Notes under the pieces: generated by a model
What the model saw: the letters and a program-made list of their open reading frames with translations, nothing else
Database searches by the model: none
What the model was told of the DNA's origin: nothing
Shown here: one piece after another, positions 1 to 8,586 of the stretch
Numbering within the stretch: the stretch's first letter is position 1
Layout: the number at the start of each line of letters is the position of its first letter
Translations under genes and position numbers: made by a program
Source of the DNA: Streptomyces liliifuscus
GTDB taxonomy: Bacteria; Actinomycetota; Actinomycetes; Streptomycetales; Streptomycetaceae
DNA length: 64,000 nt
Assembly (NCBI RefSeq): GCF_016598615.1
Contig: NZ_CP066831.1
Span: 7,750,001 to 7,814,000, forward strand
Direction: 5' to 3'

Positions 1-1509
1 GCCTCCGCGAGCGAGGCGCTCGTCGAACTCGACGTACGGCTGCGCGCGGGATCCCTGCCCGACGTGGCCCTCATAGACGTCGGCCTGCCGGACATGAGCG
101 GCTTCGAACTGTGCCGCCTGCTCAAGGCGCAGCCGCCCATGTCCACCCTGCCCGTCGTCCACTTCTCCGCCGCCGCCGTGGCACCCGCCGACCGGTGCGA
201 GGGCCTGGAATCCGGCGGCGAGGCGTATCTGACGGTGCCCGCCGAACCCGAGGAGATCCGGGCCGTCGTACGGGCCGCCGTGCGCGCCGCCCGGACGCGC
301 TCCGGCGCCGAGACGCTCGTACGCCGGCTGACCCTGCTGTCCGGGATCATCGTCACCGTCCAGGCCGCGCGCAACCTCACGGAACTCGCCGACGCGTCCG
401 CCGAGGGCGCCGCCCGGCTCACCGGCGGTCCGGCCGTCGTCTTCGTCCTCGGCCCGGACGGCGAGTTGTACTACAGCACCTCCAAGGGCCGCAGCGCCTT
501 CGCCGTGCCCGACAGCCACGCGCAGGAGGCCGTCGTCCGGCTGATCGGCCAGATCAGCAAGGGGCGCACCGGGGTGTTCCGTACCGTCGTGCCCGCGCAC
601 CTGTGGCCCATGGGCTTCTTCCGGCCCGGCGTTCGGGACGACGCCCGCCTGGTACTCACCCTGACGCAGGACGGCAGGGCACCCGTCTGCTTCGCCACGC
701 CCCTGCGCATACCCCGGCCCGGCGAACCCGACGACGCGGAGCTGGTCGGCCGCCTCGCCCAGGCCACCGCGCTCGCCGCCGAACCCCTGCTGATGTACCA
801 GGTCGAGCGCCATGTCGCCCTCACGCTCCAGCACAGCTTCCTGCCCCAGCCGCACCGGCTGCCCGACCTCGCCGGCGTCGACGTCGTGGTGCGCTATGTG
901 CCCGCGTCCCGGCAGACCGAGATCGGCGGCGACTTCTATGCCGCGCTGCGCACCGACGACGGGGTGCTCACCGCGGTCGGGGACGTCGTCGGGCACTCGC
1001 TCGAGGCGGCCACCGTCATGGTCGAGATGCGTCACGCCCTGCGCGCCCACTGCGTCGAGGAGTCCGATCCGGCGGTGCTCGCAGACCGGCTCGACCGGAT
1101 GCTGCAGCGCTATCACCCCGAGGTCACGGCCACCGTCTGCCTGGTCCACGTCGACCCGGCCACCGGGCGCACCCGGATAGCCAACGCGGGCCACATCCCG
1201 CCGCTGATCGTCCGCGACTCGGGCAACGCCGAGTACGCCAAGGCCGCCGGGCCGCTGCTCGGGCTCGGCCTCGGTCTGCCCAGGCAGCCGCCCGTGGAAC
1301 TGTTCCTCGATCCCACGGACCGCCTCCTCATGGTCACCGACGGCCTCATCGAGACCCGAGGCGTCGATCTGGCGGTCTCCATGGAGGAGCTCCGCACGGC
1401 CGCGGCCGAGGCGCCGCCCGGGGTGTCCGCCCTGTGCGACACGCTTCTGGAGCGGTTCGGCGGGGCTCCGGACGACGACATCGCGATGCTTGCCCTGCGG
1501 CTAGGGTGA
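1..1509 (+). CDS. Receiver domain-SpoIIE/PP2C serine phosphatase (5' end outside window)
   Basis: The reading frame is open from base 1, so the true start lies upstream of the window. The first visible residues are the middle of a response-regulator receiver: ALIDVGLPDMSG carries the phospho-acceptor Asp. A middle segment of about 150 residues, possibly GAF-like, follows. The C-terminal half is a SpoIIE/PP2C domain with the metal-binding motifs GGDFY and VGDVVGH and the terminal DDIAMLAL. Such proteins are phosphorylation-controlled RsbU-type phosphatases that dephosphorylate anti-sigma-factor antagonists. The partner is not in the window. The next gene starts 27 bases downstream on the same strand, but its function is unrelated. 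Confidence 0.85.
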   Translation, partial: ASASEALVELDVRLRAGSLPDVALIDVGLPDMSGFELCRLLKAQPPMSTLPVVHFSAAAVAPADRCEGLESGGEAYLTVPAEPEEIRAVVRAAVRAARTRSGAETLVRRLTLLSGIIVTVQAARNLTELADASAEGAARLTGGPAVVFVLGPDGELYYSTSKGRSAFAVPDSHAQEAVVRLIGQISKGRTGVFRTVVPAHLWPMGFFRPGVRDDARLVLTLTQDGRAPVCFATPLRIPRPGEPDDAELVGRLAQATALAAEPLLMYQVERHVALTLQHSFLPQPHRLPDLAGVDVVVRYVPASRQTEIGGDFYAALRTDDGVLTAVGDVVGHSLEAATVMVEMRHALRAHCVEESDPAVLADRLDRMLQRYHPEVTATVCLVHVDPATGRTRIANAGHIPPLIVRDSGNAEYAKAAGPLLGLGLGLPRQPPVELFLDPTDRLLMVTDGLIETRGVDLAVSMEELRTAAAEAPPGVSALCDTLLERFGGAPDDDIAMLALRLG

Positions 1510-1536
1510 GGCTTTCGAACTGGAACAGGAGTGCCC

Positions 1537-1893
1537 GTGCCGCAGATCACCGTTGACTACTCGACGTCCCTCTCCGACGCGTTCGACCGGCAGGGGTTCG
1601 CTGTCGCGCTGCATGCCGTGGTGGTGGAGACGGCCGCCGCGAAGATCGAGGCGTGCAAGACGCGGTTCCGGCCCGCGGAGGATGTTGTCGTGGGGGCGGA
1701 GGTGAGCGGGCATGGGCTCGTCCATGTCACGCTCGCGTTGTTGGCCGGGCGGTCCGAGGAGACGAAGCTTCTGTTGACCGAGCGGGTGCTTGAGGTTTTG
1801 CGGGTGCATGTGAAGCCGGTTGACGGTGTGGCGTTGCATGCGTCCGCGGAGGTGCGGGACCTTGATGCGTCTTACCAGAAGTTCGTGGACTGA
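1537..1893 (+). CDS. 5-carboxymethyl-2-hydroxymuconate delta-isomerase family protein
   Basis: 118-residue protein of the CHMI/tautomerase superfamily, which uses an N-terminal proline (after Met removal) as general base to isomerise unsaturated 2-oxo acids. The start is set at GTG 1537. An AGGAG Shine-Dalgarno at 1527-1531 is correctly spaced for it, and the product then begins MPQITVDYS, which puts the catalytic Pro at position 1. The alternative GTG at 1531 overlaps that Shine-Dalgarno. No homoprotocatechuate pathway genes are nearby, so the physiological substrate is unknown. Confidence 0.8.
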   Translation: MPQITVDYSTSLSDAFDRQGFAVALHAVVVETAAAKIEACKTRFRPAEDVVVGAEVSGHGLVHVTLALLAGRSEETKLLLTERVLEVLRVHVKPVDGVALHASAEVRDLDASYQKFVD

Positions 1894-1929
1894 CGTCCGG
1901 GCTTGTTCGTCGGGTGCGGGTGGGCGGGG

Positions 1930-1991
1930 GCTGGTCGCGCAGTTCCCCGCGCCCCTAAAAGACAAAAGACTGCGCCGTTCCCCGCGCCCCT
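1930..1991. repeat. Dispersed intergenic repeat, copy 1
   Basis: Contains CGCGCAGTTCCCCGCGCCCC followed by a second degraded forward arm (CCGTTCCCCGCGCCCC). It lies between the convergent CHMI-family gene and the TetR gene. One of 11 copies in the window, probably a shared transcription end. Confidence 0.8.
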
Positions 1992-2006
1992 GGTGGGGCG
2001 GGCCCC

Positions 2007-2696
2007 CTACGACGCCAGTGAGACCAAGCGGCCGATCAGATCCGTGAAAGGGCCCTCTGCCGGTTCTTCCGCGAGCATGTGGCGCAGCAGGTCGGCCATC
2101 TCGGGGTCGTAGGCGGCGCTTACGGCGGCGAGGGCCGCGAAGTCGTGGACGAGTTGGGCCTCCAGCTCGGCGCGGGGGATGCGGCGGCCGTCCAGCCAGA
2201 TGAGGGCCGTCGACTCGGCCAGGGAGATCCAGGAGCGGACGACCAGTTCGAGCCGGGCGGGCGGCCGGTCGATCCGCAGATGCGCCAGGATCTGGAGGTA
2301 CGCGGCCTGCCGTACGCCGTCGATGAGGGCGTTCGTGTTGGTGGAGCCGACCGCCGGTCCGCCGCGCATCAGGGCGGAGAACCCCGGCCCGTGCTGGTCG
2401 ACGAAGTCGAAGTACCGCCGCATGACCCGCAGCAGCCGGGCACCCAGCGGGCCCTCCTGCGGTTCAATGAAACGTTCCGCCAGATCGTCCGAGGCCCGCT
2501 TCAACGCGGCTTCGTACAGGCTGAGTTTGCCGGGGAAGTAGTGGTAGACCAGCGGGCGCGAGATGCCCGCGGCGGCTGCTATCTCGTCGATGGAGACGTC
2601 GTCGGGCGAGCGTCGGCTGAACAGGTCGAGGGCGACGCCGATCAACTGCTGTCGCCGCTCCTCGACACCCATCCTGCGGCGTACCCCGGTTGTCAT
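2007..2696 (-). CDS. TetR/AcrR family transcriptional regulator
   Basis: 229 residues. The N-terminal helix-turn-helix is typical TetR: VSIDEIAAAAGISRPLVYHYF at about residues 34-54, followed by a ligand-binding C-terminal half. A conserved region (PARLELVVRSW) matches the actinobacterial TetR C-terminal domain class. AAGGTG lies upstream of the ATG. The gene converges on the CHMI gene. The large membrane-protein gene lies just upstream in the same direction (64-base gap), so regulation of that gene is conceivable but unsupported. Confidence 0.85.
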   Translation of the reverse strand: MTTGVRRRMGVEERRQQLIGVALDLFSRRSPDDVSIDEIAAAAGISRPLVYHYFPGKLSLYEAALKRASDDLAERFIEPQEGPLGARLLRVMRRYFDFVDQHGPGFSALMRGGPAVGSTNTNALIDGVRQAAYLQILAHLRIDRPPARLELVVRSWISLAESTALIWLDGRRIPRAELEAQLVHDFAALAAVSAAYDPEMADLLRHMLAEEPAEGPFTDLIGRLVSLAS

Positions 2697-2760
2697 ACGA
2701 ACACCTTACCGATCGGATCCGGCCGCGAACGGGTCGGAGCCGCACGGGTGTTCACCCGCG

Positions 2761-4713
2761 TCAGCGCAGGCCGCCGATCGACCTCCCGTCGGCCAGGGTC
2801 CCCTTCAGGCCTGCCTGCGCGCCCTGTTCGGCCCGTACGGCAAGGAGGTTGCCCTGCGTGGATCCGTCGACCCCGCCCGTCGCCCGGATCGACTCGGTGT
2901 CCTTGCTCCCGGCGGCGAGGAGATACCAGTCACCCGTACCGGACTTCCACAGGACGCCCGCCAGGACGTGGGAGTCCTTCGCGCCGCAGGCGGCCACGTT
3001 CTCCGCCTTCGCCGCGACCGCGCCGTACGGCTGGCCCTGGGCGTGGAACTGGGCCAGCACCCGTGTCCCGCCGCCGCGCCAGGTGTCCGCGCGGGTGCAC
3101 AGCCAGTTCGCGGTGCCGCTCGCGTCGGGCAGCGGCTGCCGGGCGTACTGCCAGGCGTTCACCGTGCGTACGCCCTGACCGCGGACGGCCGCCAGGGAGC
3201 AGGCGAGCGGGGACCAGGTCGCCGCCGACGCCTCGCGGGGCTGTCCGGGGCGGCCCGAGGTGAGACGGGCCGGGGTCAGCTCACCGAGGTCGGTCGTCAG
3301 CCGGGTGCCCGAACGGTCCGTGAGTTCCAGCGCGTTCCACGAGCGGCACTCGCCGGTCTGCTGGGCGGGGCTGGCGAACGGCTCGGTCACCCCGTCCGCC
3401 GACCGGCCGAGACGCGAGGCTCCGGAAGAGTCGGAAGCGCCGGCCGCCGACTTCAGCAGGTCGCGGACTGTCGCCGTACGCACCCACGGTGCCGTCAGAT
3501 AGCGGACGTTGCCGTCGGCGCGGCCGAGGACCACCGCGTTCGCGTCGGCACCCGTGGCGCCGTCGACCCGGGCGAAGTCCAGGGCGGCGCCCTGCGTGCC
3601 GTCCTTCGGCTCGGCATAGCGCGCGATGCGCAGTCCGTCGTACAGCAGCACGACCCGGCTCTGGTCGACCTCGCCCGCGTACAGCAGCTGGGGCGGTCCC
3701 GGCGGGGCGCCCGACGGGGTGCCGGGGGTGGCCGAGACCTGCACGGACTCCCCGGGGCGTGCCCAGACGGCGAGCGCGCGGCGCAGCAGTGCCTTGTCCC
3801 CGGTCAGGGTGCCGCGCGCGGGCCACACGGAGAAGTCGGTGCGCGTGGACGTCTGCCAGGCGGCCGCCGGGACGAGCGTCAGCTTGCCGGGATCCAGGGC
3901 GGCCTGGGCGGAGGGGTTTCGCGCGTACGGGGGAGCGGCCGCGCCCTCGGGGCCCCAGCCGTCGCCCGGCAGCCCGAGCAGCGCCCCGCACACCGCGACG
4001 GCGGCGGCCGCGGCGAGCGCCGCCTTCATGTGCTGGCGGCGGCGCATCAGGTCCGGCGGCCGGGCCTGCAGGGAGCACGGGTCGAACTCGGGGGACGTCA
4101 GCAGCCCGTACTTCGCCTCGATGTCGTCGGCCTCGGCGAGTGCGTCGGCCGGGTCCTCCTCGCCCGCCGCGGCCAGCACCCCGAGCACGTCCGCGTCGGT
4201 GAGGCGCTCAAGACCGCGCAGGACGTAGGCGGCGCGGGCCGGTGCCGACAGGGCCGACAGCCGCTGGTCCAGGGCGAGTTCGTCGGCGCCGCCCGAGCGC
4301 GGGAAGAGCCGCAGGCCCCACACCTGGGGGAGCAGCGGCGGCAGTTGCGCCCGCTTCGGCCAGGCCCTGAACGTCAGCGGGCGGCCGGCTTCCAGCGCCG
4401 TACGCAGCACCCGGAGGCGTACGTACGCGTATCCGGGATCGGCGTCGCGGCCCTCGGCGGTCTTCTGGGCGGGGAGGACCGAGGCGTCGCCGGACGCCCG
4501 GCCCCGGGGCAGCGCGCGCTGGGTGAGCGCGTGCGCGGTGAGCACCCGGCGGTTGCGGCCGAGGCTCGGCGGCAGCACCAGATAGGCGAGCCGGACGAGC
4601 CGCGGATAGTGCTCGACGAGCGCGGCCTCGGCCTGCTCGACGTCGACGACCGGTCCGAGGCGGGGGTCCGGTGCGGGGCGCGGGGCGACATCCTGTGACT
4701 GCACGTTCAGCAA
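2761..4713 (-). CDS. Membrane-anchored protein with sigma-factor-like N-terminal region
   Basis: 650 residues. Residues ~25-75 (LVEHYPRLVRLAYLVLP) and ~150-190 (LDQRLSALSAPARAAYVLRG) resemble sigma-70 regions 2 and 4 in spacing and hydrophobic pattern. A single transmembrane helix lies at about 231-250, just after a basic RRR segment (MRRRQHMKAAL). The remaining ~400 residues should be outside the cell and match no family I recognise. They contain several cysteines and many small and polar residues. The start codon is TTG at 4713, or GTG at 4704; neither has a clear Shine-Dalgarno. An intracellular sigma-like module tied to an extracellular domain is inference from pattern only. Confidence 0.65.
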   Translation of the reverse strand: MLNVQSQDVAPRPAPDPRLGPVVDVEQAEAALVEHYPRLVRLAYLVLPPSLGRNRRVLTAHALTQRALPRGRASGDASVLPAQKTAEGRDADPGYAYVRLRVLRTALEAGRPLTFRAWPKRAQLPPLLPQVWGLRLFPRSGGADELALDQRLSALSAPARAAYVLRGLERLTDADVLGVLAAAGEEDPADALAEADDIEAKYGLLTSPEFDPCSLQARPPDLMRRRQHMKAALAAAAAVAVCGALLGLPGDGWGPEGAAAPPYARNPSAQAALDPGKLTLVPAAAWQTSTRTDFSVWPARGTLTGDKALLRRALAVWARPGESVQVSATPGTPSGAPPGPPQLLYAGEVDQSRVVLLYDGLRIARYAEPKDGTQGAALDFARVDGATGADANAVVLGRADGNVRYLTAPWVRTATVRDLLKSAAGASDSSGASRLGRSADGVTEPFASPAQQTGECRSWNALELTDRSGTRLTTDLGELTPARLTSGRPGQPREASAATWSPLACSLAAVRGQGVRTVNAWQYARQPLPDASGTANWLCTRADTWRGGGTRVLAQFHAQGQPYGAVAAKAENVAACGAKDSHVLAGVLWKSGTGDWYLLAAGSKDTESIRATGGVDGSTQGNLLAVRAEQGAQAGLKGTLADGRSIGGLR

Positions 4714-4764
4714 AACGAGCGAATCCGTGGTTGGTCACCTGGACTGCCCCGAGTCCGTGGGGAG

Positions 4765-5274
4765 TTACGCCTCCGGCTCCACGAGCAGACGCGCGTAGTT
4801 CGCCATGGACCGCTGGTAGCGCGGCAGATGAGCGGCCAGGGCGCCCAGGACGAGCGAGAGTCCCTCGCGCTCGCGGCCCAGGCTCGCCAGGCACAGCGCG
4901 AGTGTGGCGCGTACGGCGTCGTCCAACTCGTCGGAGGGCGCGACGAGTTCCGGCGTCAGCAGCTTGACGCCCTCCTCCGGCTGCCCGATGTTCCGCAGCG
5001 AGCTGGAGAGCTGGATCTTCGCGCGCCGGCCGCGGTAGCCGTCGAGCCCGCCCGCCAGTGCCTCCCGGTACAGCGGCACGGCCCGGTCCGAGTGGCCCGT
5101 CGAGTCCCAGGCGCAGGCCCGCTCGAACGGGCCGACCGGACTGTCGGCGGGAAGCTCGGCGACCAGTGCTTCGATCACCGCGCGGAAGTCGGCCGCCTCC
5201 GCCTCGGCGTAGTCGTCGAAGGTGGCCCAGGCGGCCGTCACTCGCTTGTCCCAGTCGGCATCGATTGTGGTCAC
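4765..5274 (-). CDS. Tetratricopeptide-repeat protein
   Basis: 169 residues with a helical, TPR-like pattern: paired helices around residues 50-150 with motifs such as ACAWDSTGHSDRAVPLYREAL and SLRNIGQPEEGVKLL. TPR proteins are usually scaffolds for protein-protein contact; no enzymatic residues are evident. GTG start with GAGGG just upstream. It is transcribed away from the lipoprotein gene and towards the large membrane protein gene, 51 bases upstream of the latter, so the two could be cotranscribed. Confidence 0.75.
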   Translation of the reverse strand: MTTIDADWDKRVTAAWATFDDYAEAEAADFRAVIEALVAELPADSPVGPFERACAWDSTGHSDRAVPLYREALAGGLDGYRGRRAKIQLSSSLRNIGQPEEGVKLLTPELVAPSDELDDAVRATLALCLASLGREREGLSLVLGALAAHLPRYQRSMANYARLLVEPEA

Positions 5275-5522
5275 CCGCCCACCCTCGCACAGCTGTCCCT
5301 GTCAACGACATCGGCTTTACGCGCTCATCGACACCCCTGTGCCCCGGCCATGTCCGACAGCGGAGGACCATCGATGTGGCGCGCGTCACTGTGATGTGTC
5401 CGGTGATGCCGTAAACACGGAGGCGATTGAGCGCCGGGCGTGCGGGAGCCGTATCCGAAGGCAGAGCCCTCCACCGGGGCTCTCAACGGCGTGGGCCGGA
5501 ACCGACCCGGAGGTACGTACGA

Positions 5523-5963
5523 ATGCGTTTGACGAGGAAGAGGCTCGCGGTCGGTACGGCCGGGGCGGTGACGGCACTGCTGGCGGTGACCGGCTGCGGC
5601 GGCTCCGAGGACGGCGGGAAGAAGGTCCCCGAGACCGCGAGCGGGAGCCTGGAGCAGATCGCGAGCGAGGCGGGCTGCAAGCCGGACATGCAGACGGACG
5701 CGGACACGATCCGGCAGGCCATCTGCAAGAGCAAGGGCGGCAAGTACATCCTCGCGACCTTCGCCACCGACCGCGGTCAGCGCGAGTGGCTGAACGGGGC
5801 GAAGGACTACGGCGGCTACTACCTCGTCGGCCGCAAGTGGGTCGCCGTCGGCGAGCAGAAGACGGTCACGGCACTGCGCGGCCAGCTCGGCGGGACCATG
5901 GAGGAAGGGTCCGAGCACATGAATCCCGGTGGCAGTCACAACAGCGGCGGTCACAGCAGCTGA
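5523..5963 (+). CDS. Small secreted lipoprotein of unknown function
   Basis: 146 residues. The start at ATG 5523 is supported by GGAGGT ten bases upstream and by a canonical lipoprotein signal: MRLTRKR, a hydrophobic stretch, then the lipobox AVTGC with lipidated Cys25. The mature part (~120 residues) contains a conserved-looking core (CKPDMQTDADTIRQAIC, then YILATFATDRGQREWL) with two cysteines that could pair. The tail is rich in Gly, Ser and His (GGSHNSGGHSS), possibly metal-binding. I do not recognise a functional family. It ends at a shared bidirectional terminator. Confidence 0.75.
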   Translation: MRLTRKRLAVGTAGAVTALLAVTGCGGSEDGGKKVPETASGSLEQIASEAGCKPDMQTDADTIRQAICKSKGGKYILATFATDRGQREWLNGAKDYGGYYLVGRKWVAVGEQKTVTALRGQLGGTMEEGSEHMNPGGSHNSGGHSS

Positions 5964-6014
5964 CCGCGCCGGTCGCATTCGGTCGAAGGCATTCGAGGGC
6001 ATTCGAGGGCAAGC

Positions 6015-6050
6015 GAAAGCCGGCGGTGGGAAATCCCACCGCCGGCTTTC
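6015..6050. terminator. Bidirectional terminator between convergent genes
   Basis: Perfect 16-bp inverted repeat (6015-6030 with 6035-6050) around an AAAT loop. It starts GAAAGCC and ends GGCTTTC, giving T-rich and A-rich sides in both directions. It lies between the convergent lipoprotein and DUF1996 genes. Confidence 0.9.
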
Positions 6051-6084
6051 TCCTGCTTACTGCCTCTTGCTCACTGCCTCTGTG

Positions 6085-7650
6085 TTACTGGCAGTCCTGA
6101 CCACTGTTGATGCAGTCGACCACCTGGTTCATCGTGTTCCCGTCGAAGAAGTTGATGAAGTCGTTGTGGTCGGTGATCGGCTTGTGCAGCTGGTCCGGGA
6201 AGGAGTCCACCGCGAAGGCGTTCTGTACCTGACCGTTCTGGATCTGCGGCGCGTCCACGTCGTAGACCAGACGGACCTGCAGCTGGGGGATGGCCTGGAA
6301 ACCGTTGCCACAGGTGCCGTCCGCCTGGACGAAGGACACGTGCGTGCGGTGGTTGGCCGAGTCGATGTTCTGACCGTCCCAGCAGCTCTGGAAGTTGGTC
6401 GTCCGCACCACGGAGCTGCCCTCGGGGCAGATCGGGTACTTGTCCGTCAGCTGACGGTCCTCGAAGCCGGTGCAGCTCCAGTTGGTGTTGGCGTTGGCGA
6501 GACCGTTCACGAAGGACTTGGCGTCACCGGTGATGATGCGAAGGGCCGTGGGCATCGCGACCACATCGCCCTTCTGGTTGCCCACGAACTTCAGCTGGGC
6601 CTCGGCCGGCTGGAGGATCGTGCCGACGTTGCCGTCCTGACCGCCACCGGGGGCGTTCGCGTCGATGTCGTCCTGACCGTCCTGCACACGCAGCACCGGC
6701 CAGAAGTACGACGACTTGTCACCCTGGTTCTGGCAGCTGGTGTCCGCCGCGGCCAGGTCCTGGTCGCTCGCGAAAGCGTCGTTGTCCTGGTTGCCGACGT
6801 AGTCGTGCTGGTGCTGGGCACCGTTGCTGACACCGGGAGCGACGATCACGTTGTCCGAGTTGCGGTTCTCGTTCTCGTTCGTGCCACAGTTCGTGGTGAA
6901 CGTGCCCGTCGAACCGGAGTCCCCGTTGGCGGGAAGCCCGTTCGGACCGACGCCCTTCGCGCCACCGGTCGGCTGGACCTGGGTGATGTCCTGGAAGTCG
7001 TCGGCCGCCGGACCGTTGCCGTCCTGGCCACCGTTGCCCTGGTCCTGACCCTGGTCCTGGCCATTGTCCTGACCCTGGTCCTGACCGTTGCCCTGGTCCT
7101 GACCCTGATCCTGACCGTTGTCCTGGCCCTGGCCCTGGTCCTGACCGTCGCCGCCCTGGCCCTCACCGGCGGCGGGCTGGTCGGCCGGCACGCCTTCACA
7201 CCCGGCGAGCTGGTCCTGCTGCTGCGGAGCCTTGCCGCCCGCGCGCCGGATGTTGTTGCCGATCCGGTCGATCGTGGCGGTCCGCTTGGACTTCAGCGGA
7301 CTGAGGATGGCGTTGTTGACGTAGCTGGAGTCCCCCGCCTGGGCCTGGCGTGTGTCGGCGAGGCGCTTGTAGGCCTCGGTGACCTGCTGGTCGAGCTTCG
7401 CCAGCTCCTTGTCGACACCGGCGCGAGCGCCCCTCGGCACGTCGGTCAGCTGCTGGCCGACGTCCGGACATTTGATCGTCGCCACTCCGGCGGCCGTCGT
7501 CTGCGCGTTCTGAGTCGAGTTCTTGCCCTCGCCCGCAGAAGCGTAGATGTTGGCCGCCAGCAGACCGCCGCCACCCAGCGCGAGAGCCGCCGATGCGGCT
7601 ATCGCCCGGTTGGCGAGCGTGGAGCGGCGTTTACGGTTTGTGCGTCCCAT
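6085..7650 (-). CDS. Secreted DUF1996-domain protein with Gln/Gly/Asp repeat linker
   Basis: 521 residues from the ATG at 7650 (AGGAG upstream). Signal peptide at about 1-40 (KRRS, then AASAALALGGGGLLAA). Next is a helical segment bracketed by Cys61 and Cys151. Residues ~161-213 are a low-complexity linker of GQDQ/GQDNGQDQ units, encoded by a DNA tandem repeat near 7030-7150. The rest (~245-500) is a DUF1996 domain, typical of secreted proteins, with HQHDYVGN, CQNQG, SCWDG and HRTHVSF motifs and conserved cysteines. The biochemical activity of DUF1996 is unknown. The Cys-bracketed module resembles that of the protein at 14861-15565. Confidence 0.8.
   Translation of the reverse strand: MGRTNRKRRSTLANRAIAASAALALGGGGLLAANIYASAGEGKNSTQNAQTTAAGVATIKCPDVGQQLTDVPRGARAGVDKELAKLDQQVTEAYKRLADTRQAQAGDSSYVNNAILSPLKSKRTATIDRIGNNIRRAGGKAPQQQDQLAGCEGVPADQPAAGEGQGGDGQDQGQGQDNGQDQGQDQGNGQDQGQDNGQDQGQDQGNGGQDGNGPAADDFQDITQVQPTGGAKGVGPNGLPANGDSGSTGTFTTNCGTNENENRNSDNVIVAPGVSNGAQHQHDYVGNQDNDAFASDQDLAAADTSCQNQGDKSSYFWPVLRVQDGQDDIDANAPGGGQDGNVGTILQPAEAQLKFVGNQKGDVVAMPTALRIITGDAKSFVNGLANANTNWSCTGFEDRQLTDKYPICPEGSSVVRTTNFQSCWDGQNIDSANHRTHVSFVQADGTCGNGFQAIPQLQVRLVYDVDAPQIQNGQVQNAFAVDSFPDQLHKPITDHNDFINFFDGNTMNQVVDCINSGQDCQ
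7030..7150. repeat. Coding tandem repeat (GQDQGQDNGQDQ units)
   Basis: Imperfect tandem repeats of 6-15 bases such as TGGTCCTGACC, inside the DUF1996 gene. They encode the hydrophilic linker between its two halves, and copy number is likely to vary between strains. Confidence 0.8.
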
Positions 7651-7932
7651 GGAACTCCTCTGGCTTCCTTGCGGGGGCATTGAGGCGCCCGACAGGAGGT
7701 GAAGCGGCTCCGTTCAATACGGAGGGGGTTCCTGAGGTGTTCAGTGGTCCAAGAAATTGGTGAGAGTTCGGTGACGCAATCCCGGCGCAAGGGGCCCAGA
7801 AGCCCCTGAAACAACGGCAGTTGCACGGGATTTATTGAATATCATTCAGCGAAAGCGGAACCTCGGACCCGCCTCCTGACGGATCTCCGGACGACCGCCG
7901 CCGATCTTTCCCGGTCCGCGTTCGGGACCCTT
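7651..7932. other. Upstream region of the DUF1996 gene
   Basis: 282-base gap. It holds the 5' leader of the minus-strand DUF1996 gene and the 3' end region of the response regulator. The only clear element is a short palindrome, TGAATATCATTCA at 7836-7848, inside AT-rich sequence that could be part of a promoter. No gene or RNA is seen. Confidence 0.4.
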
Positions 7933-8586
7933 TCAGCGGTCCTGGTCCAAATAGGCGAGAACAGCCAGGACGCGACGGTTGTCGTCGTCCGAGACCTCGA
8001 GCCCCAGCTTCGCGAAGATGTTGGACGTGTGCTTGGCGATCGCCCGCTCCGTGACCACCAGTTGGCCCGCGATCGCCGCATTCGACCTGCCCTGTGCCAT
8101 CAGTTCCAAAACCTCCAGCTCGCGTGGAGTCACCCGGCCCAGCGGCCGGTCGTCCGCCTGCCGCCGCGTCAGCAGCTGCTGGATGACCTGCGGATCCATC
8201 GCCGTACCGCCCGCCGCGACCCGGCGTACGGCGTCGATGAACTGCTCGGCGTCGAACACCCGGTCCTTGAGCAGATAGCCGACCCCGCCGGCCCCGTCGG
8301 CGAGCAGCTCGCGCGCGTACAACTGCTCCACGTGCTGCGAGAGGACCAGCACCGGCAGTCCCGGTCTCGCCCGACGGGCCGCCAGCGCGCACTGCAGCCC
8401 CTCGTCCGTGTGCGAGGGCGGCAGCCGTACGTCGACCACGGCGATGTCCGGGTTCAACTCGGCCAGCGCCCGCGTGAGTTCGGGCCCGGTCTCGACGGCC
8501 GCGGCGATCTCGAAGTCGAACGCCTCCAGCAGCCGGACCAGTCCGTCGCGCAGCAGGAACAGGTCTTCGGCTAGGACAACTCGCAA
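7933..8586 (-). CDS. LuxR-family (NarL-type) response regulator
   Basis: 217 residues. N-terminal receiver with acidic pair ED near residues 7-8, phospho-acceptor Asp in VVDVRLPP, and the later Lys in YLLKD. The C-terminal LuxR helix-turn-helix has TPRELEVLELMAQGRSN and an IAKHTSNIFAKLG recognition segment. The start is TTG 8586 with GGAG seven bases upstream. It overlaps the histidine kinase 3' end by 16 bases, which implies translational coupling and a shared operon. It is the cognate partner of that kinase; target genes are not evident. Confidence 0.9.
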   Translation of the reverse strand: MRVVLAEDLFLLRDGLVRLLEAFDFEIAAAVETGPELTRALAELNPDIAVVDVRLPPSHTDEGLQCALAARRARPGLPVLVLSQHVEQLYARELLADGAGGVGYLLKDRVFDAEQFIDAVRRVAAGGTAMDPQVIQQLLTRRQADDRPLGRVTPRELEVLELMAQGRSNAAIAGQLVVTERAIAKHTSNIFAKLGLEVSDDDNRRVLAVLAYLDQDR

